In this document: piece after piece, positions 12,970 to 15,323 of the stretch
How positions within the stretch are numbered: position 1 is the stretch's first letter
Layout: every line of letters starts with the position of its first letter
Origin: Bacteroidia bacterium
GTDB lineage: Bacteria; Bacteroidota; Bacteroidia; JABEUT01
Length of the DNA stretch: 15,323 nucleotides
Direction: 5' to 3'
Assembly: GCA_013044305.1 (NCBI GenBank)
Contig: JABEUT010000189.1
Coordinates: 1-15,323, forward strand
The notes under the pieces: generated by a model
The model's input: only the letters and a program-made list of their open reading frames with translations
Databases searched by the model: none
What the model was told of the DNA's origin: nothing
Translations under genes and position numbers: made by a program

Positions 12970-14091
12970 TCAGGTATAATGTATTTGGGCAGATGGCGCC
13001 TTCAGCAAACCGCCTTCCTTTATCGGAACAATAATGCATTCTTTGGCTTTGCCCCCAAACAGTTTTTGCAACCTGCCCGGGTTGGTGTCGGTAATAAATA
13101 TCTGTCCGAAATCTTTACCTGTAATTTTTTCGGCAAGGCGGCTTATTCTTTCATCATCCAGTTTGTCGAACATATCGTCGAGCAGCAATATGGGAGCCGT
13201 GCCTGCATTATTTTTCAGAAAATAGAACTGTGCCAGTTTAAGCGCAATAATAAATGATTTCTGCTGGCCCTGCGAGGCGAAACGTTTAACCGGATGCCTG
13301 TCTTTAAAAAAGAGCCAGTCGTCTTTGTGTATTCCGGCGGTGGAGTACTGCACAAGGGTATCTTTAGGCAAAGCCCGTGCCAAAAGTTCTTCAAAACCGC
13401 CCTCAAGGAGTTGTGAAGCATATTGCAGGCTGACAGATTCACCGGAGCCGGAAATTTCGGTATAGATTCCGCCAAAAATTTCTGAAAACTTATCGGTGAA
13501 TGCTTTTCTTTTTTCAAAGATTCTGGTGCCTGATGCTGTCATCTGCCCGTTCCATACGGACATGAGTGTTTGGTCGGCGTTGCCATAGGACGATTTAAGT
13601 GTTGCGTTGCGCTGCAACAGGGTTCTGTTGTATTCAATCAGATCGTTCAGATAGTCTTTATCCGCCTGCGATATGATGCTGTCCACAAACTTCCTTCTTG
13701 TTTCGCCTCCCGCCTGCACCAGTTCTATGTCTTCGGGCGAAATCATAACCACGGGCAGCAGCCCGATGTGTTCCGACAGGCGGTTGTATTCCTTTTTGTT
13801 GCGTTTGAACTGCTTGCGTTCATTTTTTTTCTGCGCACAATATACTTCTTCTTCCTGCTCATCTTTGTTGAATATACCCTGTATCACAAACATATCTTCA
13901 CCGTGGAGTATGTTTTGGTTATCGAACGGGTTGAAATAGCTTTTGCAGAATGACAGGTAGTGAACCGCATCGAGCAGGTTGGTTTTGCCGGCGCCGTTGT
14001 TACCCGTAAAGCAGTTTATCTCCGGAGACAGGTCCAGGCTTAACTCATGGTAGTTTTTAAAATTTAAAAGCGATATGTGGCTAAGGTGCAT
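12970..14091 (-). CDS. recF: Recombination and repair protein RecF (373 aa)
   Basis: An SMC-like ATPase that, with RecO and RecR, helps load RecA at single-strand gaps and stalled forks. The N-terminus (M-H-L-S-H-I-S-L-L-N-F-K-N-Y) is typical of the family. Walker A is G-N-N-G-A-G-K-T at about 30-37; the region with P-V-V-M-I-S-P-E-D-I-E-L-V is the family hallmark, and A-S-Q-G-Q-Q-K-S holds the ABC signature. Walker B is I-L-L-L-D-D-M-F-D-K-L-D. The length is usual. The start is the ATG at 14089-14091. It is the first gene of a minus-strand cluster with the DciA-like gene. dnaA, dnaN and gyrB, often next to recF in other phyla, are not here. A perfect -7 box ends four bases before the ATG. 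Confidence 0.96.
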   Translation of the reverse strand: MHLSHISLLNFKNYHELSLDLSPEINCFTGNNGAGKTNLLDAVHYLSFCKSYFNPFDNQNILHGEDMFVIQGIFNKDEQEEEVYCAQKKNERKQFKRNKKEYNRLSEHIGLLPVVMISPEDIELVQAGGETRRKFVDSIISQADKDYLNDLIEYNRTLLQRNATLKSSYGNADQTLMSVWNGQMTASGTRIFEKRKAFTDKFSEIFGGIYTEISGSGESVSLQYASQLLEGGFEELLARALPKDTLVQYSTAGIHKDDWLFFKDRHPVKRFASQGQQKSFIIALKLAQFYFLKNNAGTAPILLLDDMFDKLDDERISRLAEKITGKDFGQIFITDTNPGRLQKLFGGKAKECIIVPIKEGGLLKAPSAQIHYT

Positions 14092-14095
14092 AGGG

Positions 14096-14103
14096 CAAAG
14101 TTA
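14096..14103 (-). promoter_or_regulatory. Exact -7 promoter box adjoining the recF start codon
   Basis: On the minus strand TAACTTTG matches TAnnTTTG exactly, with CCCT between it and the ATG at 14091. No clear -33 element is present. If used, transcription would begin at about the A of the ATG, giving a leaderless recF message. Confidence 0.45.
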
Positions 14104-14135
14104 AGAAATGTAAATTACGAATTTGATGAATTGAT

Positions 14136-14153
14136 TCCCGATAGCTATCGGGA
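14136..14153. repeat. Perfect 18-bp palindrome
   Basis: TCCCGATAGCTATCGGGA is a perfect inverted repeat with no loop, in the gap upstream of recF. It is not followed by a T run, so it is not a typical terminator. I recall similar GATAGCTATC palindromes between genes in other Bacteroidota, so it may be a dispersed element; that is memory, not a search. Confidence 0.7.
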
Positions 14154-14161
14154 GTAAATGG

Positions 14162-14210
14162 TAAGTCATAAGTCGTAAGTCATCAGTTTTAAGTTGAAAA
14201 CTCATAACTC
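14162..14210. repeat. Heptamer array A (TAAGTCA type)
   Basis: Seven consecutive 7-base units in phase: TAAGTCA, TAAGTCG, TAAGTCA, TCAGTTT, TAAGTTG, AAAACTC, ATAACTC. The first three are nearly identical, the last two are looser. Units 4-6 also contain an AGTTTT / AAAACT inverted repeat. A further pair with the same period, ATAGTTT ATAGTTC, lies at 14289-14302. Confidence 0.65.
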
Positions 14211-14379
14211 ATTCTGCCCCACTCCTTACTCTCCCCTATAAGAGAGAGCGTCTCTTTCTGCATTTTCATTTCTTTTATCTTTTCACTCATAGTTTATAGT
14301 TCAATTTTTTACATACCATTGGCTGTTTCGCCATTGTTTGGCGATTTGTGGCAAATTAAGGCGCCAGAGGGGAGGGGAT

Positions 14380-14414
14380 TTGAATTTCGAATGTAGAATA
14401 TTGAATTTCGAATT
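14380..14414. repeat. Heptamer array B (TNGAATN type)
   Basis: Five 7-base units in phase: TTGAATT, TCGAATG, TAGAATA, TTGAATT, TCGAATT. All share the core GAAT in the same place. A 13-base word, TTGAATTTCGAAT, recurs exactly 21 bases apart. The array ends 23 bases before the stop codon of the terminase-like gene. Confidence 0.7.
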
Positions 14415-14437
14415 TTACGGAAATTTGTTTTTTCTCA

Positions 14438-14974
14438 TTATGTATTATCGAGCAGTTCCTGTTCCTCGGGTGTTTCCCCCTTCAGTTGCAATGGCTTTTC
14501 CGGCTGTCCGCCATCTTCCCCGGGGCTGCCGGGAGTCAGTTGTTCATCATCTGAAAGCCAGCCTCTTGTCTCGCCGCGCATTTTAAGCAGGCTGTTAACT
14601 GCCTGAATGGATTGGCTGAAAGTGGGTACATCGGGTAATGTCATTATTTCGCCTTTGCTCGTTTGTACTTTTCGTTCCCGCGCCTGCTCGCCCTTTGCCC
14701 ATGAGCATAAAAGAGCCTGAATTTCGAGGTTGCTAAGCAATTGTTCCACCGATTGGGATACTGCCTGCGCCCGCATTGTTTCAATAAGAGCGTCGGTTTT
14801 CCTTATGGAGTGCATCACCTTATCCTTGCCCAGTTCTATGTAGCGGTCTATGGTGCGTTCCGACACGCCCCATCGGGGCATATAGGTTTCTTTGATTTCC
14901 CCGGTGGTCATTCCCCGGCTTAAGCATCCGGCTACTGTGCTTATGCGGCTGTACAGTTCAAGGGTGTTGCTCAT
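14438..14974 (-). CDS. HTH protein resembling a phage terminase small subunit (178 aa)
   Basis: Residues about 12-50 form a helix-turn-helix (R-G-M-T-T-G-E-I-K-E-T-Y... W-G-V-S-E-R-T-I-D-R-Y-I) like those in small terminase subunits or Bacteroidota mobile-element proteins of that type. A helical middle (about 55-105) could oligomerise. The tail (about 140-178) is acidic and rich in Pro, Gly and Glu. Small terminases recognise phage DNA and recruit the large subunit, but no large subunit, portal or capsid gene lies on either side, so it is isolated here. It could be a prophage remnant, a domesticated regulator, or the edge of an element that lies beyond 15323. The start is the ATG at 14972-14974; the predicted leader contains heptamer array C. 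The family assignment is tentative; that the gene is real is more secure. Confidence 0.6.
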   Translation of the reverse strand: MSNTLELYSRISTVAGCLSRGMTTGEIKETYMPRWGVSERTIDRYIELGKDKVMHSIRKTDALIETMRAQAVSQSVEQLLSNLEIQALLCSWAKGEQARERKVQTSKGEIMTLPDVPTFSQSIQAVNSLLKMRGETRGWLSDDEQLTPGSPGEDGGQPEKPLQLKGETPEEQELLDNT

Positions 14975-14979
14975 TTAAT

Positions 14980-15007
14980 AGTAGTGAGTGATTGGTAATT
15001 AGTGATT
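14980..15007. repeat. Heptamer array C (AGTGATT type)
   Basis: Four 7-base units in phase: AGTAGTG, AGTGATT, GGTAATT, AGTGATT, with a possible fifth, AGTTCAG. It starts six bases upstream of the ATG of the terminase-like gene and would lie inside its 5' leader if the box at 15019-15026 is the promoter. Confidence 0.6.
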
Positions 15008-15018
15008 AGTTCAGGGCG

Positions 15019-15026
15019 CAAATATA
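15019..15026 (-). promoter_or_regulatory. Candidate -7 promoter box of the terminase-like gene
   Basis: On the minus strand TATATTTG matches TAnnTTTG exactly. No -33 TTTG is seen at the right distance in the A/T-rich upstream DNA. The predicted leader is about 40 bases and includes array C. Confidence 0.4.
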
Positions 15027-15099
15027 AACAAAAGTAATTTAATGTTACATAATAAGTAAAATAATTAAATATTGTTCCGGTTCATTTCCGCTTTATTTA

Positions 15100-15113
15100 G
15101 CCCCGAAGGGGGC
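15100..15113. repeat. Hairpin H1
   Basis: GCCCC-GAAG-GGGGC: a 5-bp all-G/C stem with a four-base loop, in otherwise A/T-rich noncoding DNA. First of three hairpins within 120 bases. Confidence 0.6.
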
Positions 15114-15125
15114 GGAATCCGTTAA

Positions 15126-15144
15126 CGATGGGTGTAGCCCATCG
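15126..15144. repeat. Hairpin H2
   Basis: CGATGGG-TGTAG-CCCATCG: a perfect 7-bp stem with a five-base loop, 12 bases after H1. It is not followed by a T run. Confidence 0.65.
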
Positions 15145-15193
15145 CAACAGATAAAAGAACCAGTATCAAGCCCTGAAATTATTGACCCCTGTA

Positions 15194-15216
15194 CCCGCTA
15201 AGCTGTGCTTAGTGGG
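15194..15216. repeat. Hairpin H3
   Basis: CCCGCTAAGC-TGT-GCTTAGTGGG: a 10-bp stem with one G-T wobble and a three-base loop. It is the longest hairpin in the window, again without a T run, so not an ordinary terminator. Confidence 0.65.
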
Positions 15217-15323
15217 ATAATAACTACAAAATACAACCCATCACTATGTGTCTTGTAGCTTTCTGACATATCTTAACAAAGGTAACATTTTGCAAATAAA
15301 CTTATGCTATGCTAAGTGTAACT

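Larger units (their letters stand above)
14092..14437. other. 346-bp noncoding, repeat-bearing stretch between recF and the terminase-like gene
   Basis: No gene is supported here. It contains the recF -7 box, the 18-bp palindrome (14136-14153), heptamer arrays A and B, a heptamer pair (14289-14302) and two small hairpins (AAGAGA / TCTCTT at 14240-14256; TCGCCA / TGGCGA at 14328-14344). The short plus-strand frame across 14338-14586 is mostly repeat plus antisense of the next gene. Confidence 0.6.
14975..15323. other. 349-bp noncoding end of the window
   Basis: No gene is supported. The part near 15020-15085 is very A/T rich. It then carries the three hairpins H1-H3. A further exact -7 box on the minus strand (TACCTTTG, 15284-15277) has no -33 partner and no gene close behind it. 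The last 100 bases show nothing else I can name. Confidence 0.55.

Noticed and set aside
12968..13039. Longer DUF721 protein starting at 13039
   Set aside because: The extra 24 residues lie in the end of recF; the ATG at 12967 is two bases after the recF stop and fits the family.
14162..14414. CRISPR array
   Set aside because: Repeats are contiguous 7-base units without spacers, and there are no cas genes.
14338..14586. 82-residue plus-strand frame
   Set aside because: It consists of heptamer array B (which reads as N-F-E-repeats) and antisense of the terminase-like gene.

Overview
This window looks like a chromosomal segment from a member of the Bacteroidota, probably a Chitinophagales/Sphingobacteriales-like lineage, though no rRNA or marker fixes the order. 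Supporting signs: several genes follow the Bacteroidota promoter -7 signature TAnnTTTG, and Shine-Dalgarno sequences are absent. There is a Bacteroidota-type lipoprotein, a large signal-peptide protein ending in Phe like an outer-membrane barrel, a DUF2027/Smr-type protein, and a fused E1 alpha-beta 2-oxo acid dehydrogenase. I see no rRNA, tRNA, CRISPR array, transposase or complete prophage.

Layout. Positions 2-82 hold the probable tail of a plus-strand gene. A strong terminator (108-132) ends a minus-strand lipoprotein gene (159-1064). Next is a minus-strand response regulator fused to a Crp/Fnr module (1208-2260). A 366-bp divergent regulatory region with two inverted repeats separates it from a small plus-strand gene (2627-2821). 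The 3' end of that small gene overlaps queG (2787-3731, minus). rplS (3871-4305, minus) has its own promoter and terminator and is divergent from a short Smr-domain gene (4435-4980). A large outer-membrane-type protein follows (5054-8656), then the E1 alpha-beta fusion (8869-10950), apparently starting at TTG.

From 14091 down to 10974 lies a compact minus-strand cluster: recF, a DciA-like DUF721 gene two bases after it, a solitary HigA-like HTH gene, and an APC-family amino acid permease. Beyond recF the DNA changes character: a perfect 18-bp palindrome, several unrelated arrays with 7-bp periodicity, an isolated gene resembling a phage terminase small subunit (14438-14974), and three hairpins (15100-15216).

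How the genes work together. Most of the window is core housekeeping (queuosine synthesis, ribosome, recombination and replication loading, 2-oxo acid oxidation) interleaved with envelope proteins. The accessory-looking parts are the two ends of the response-regulator region and the 14.1-15.3 kb stretch. I found no clear multi-gene new system. The best leads are the response regulator-Crp protein with its divergent small gene, the orphan HigA-like gene, and the heptamer arrays around the terminase-like gene.
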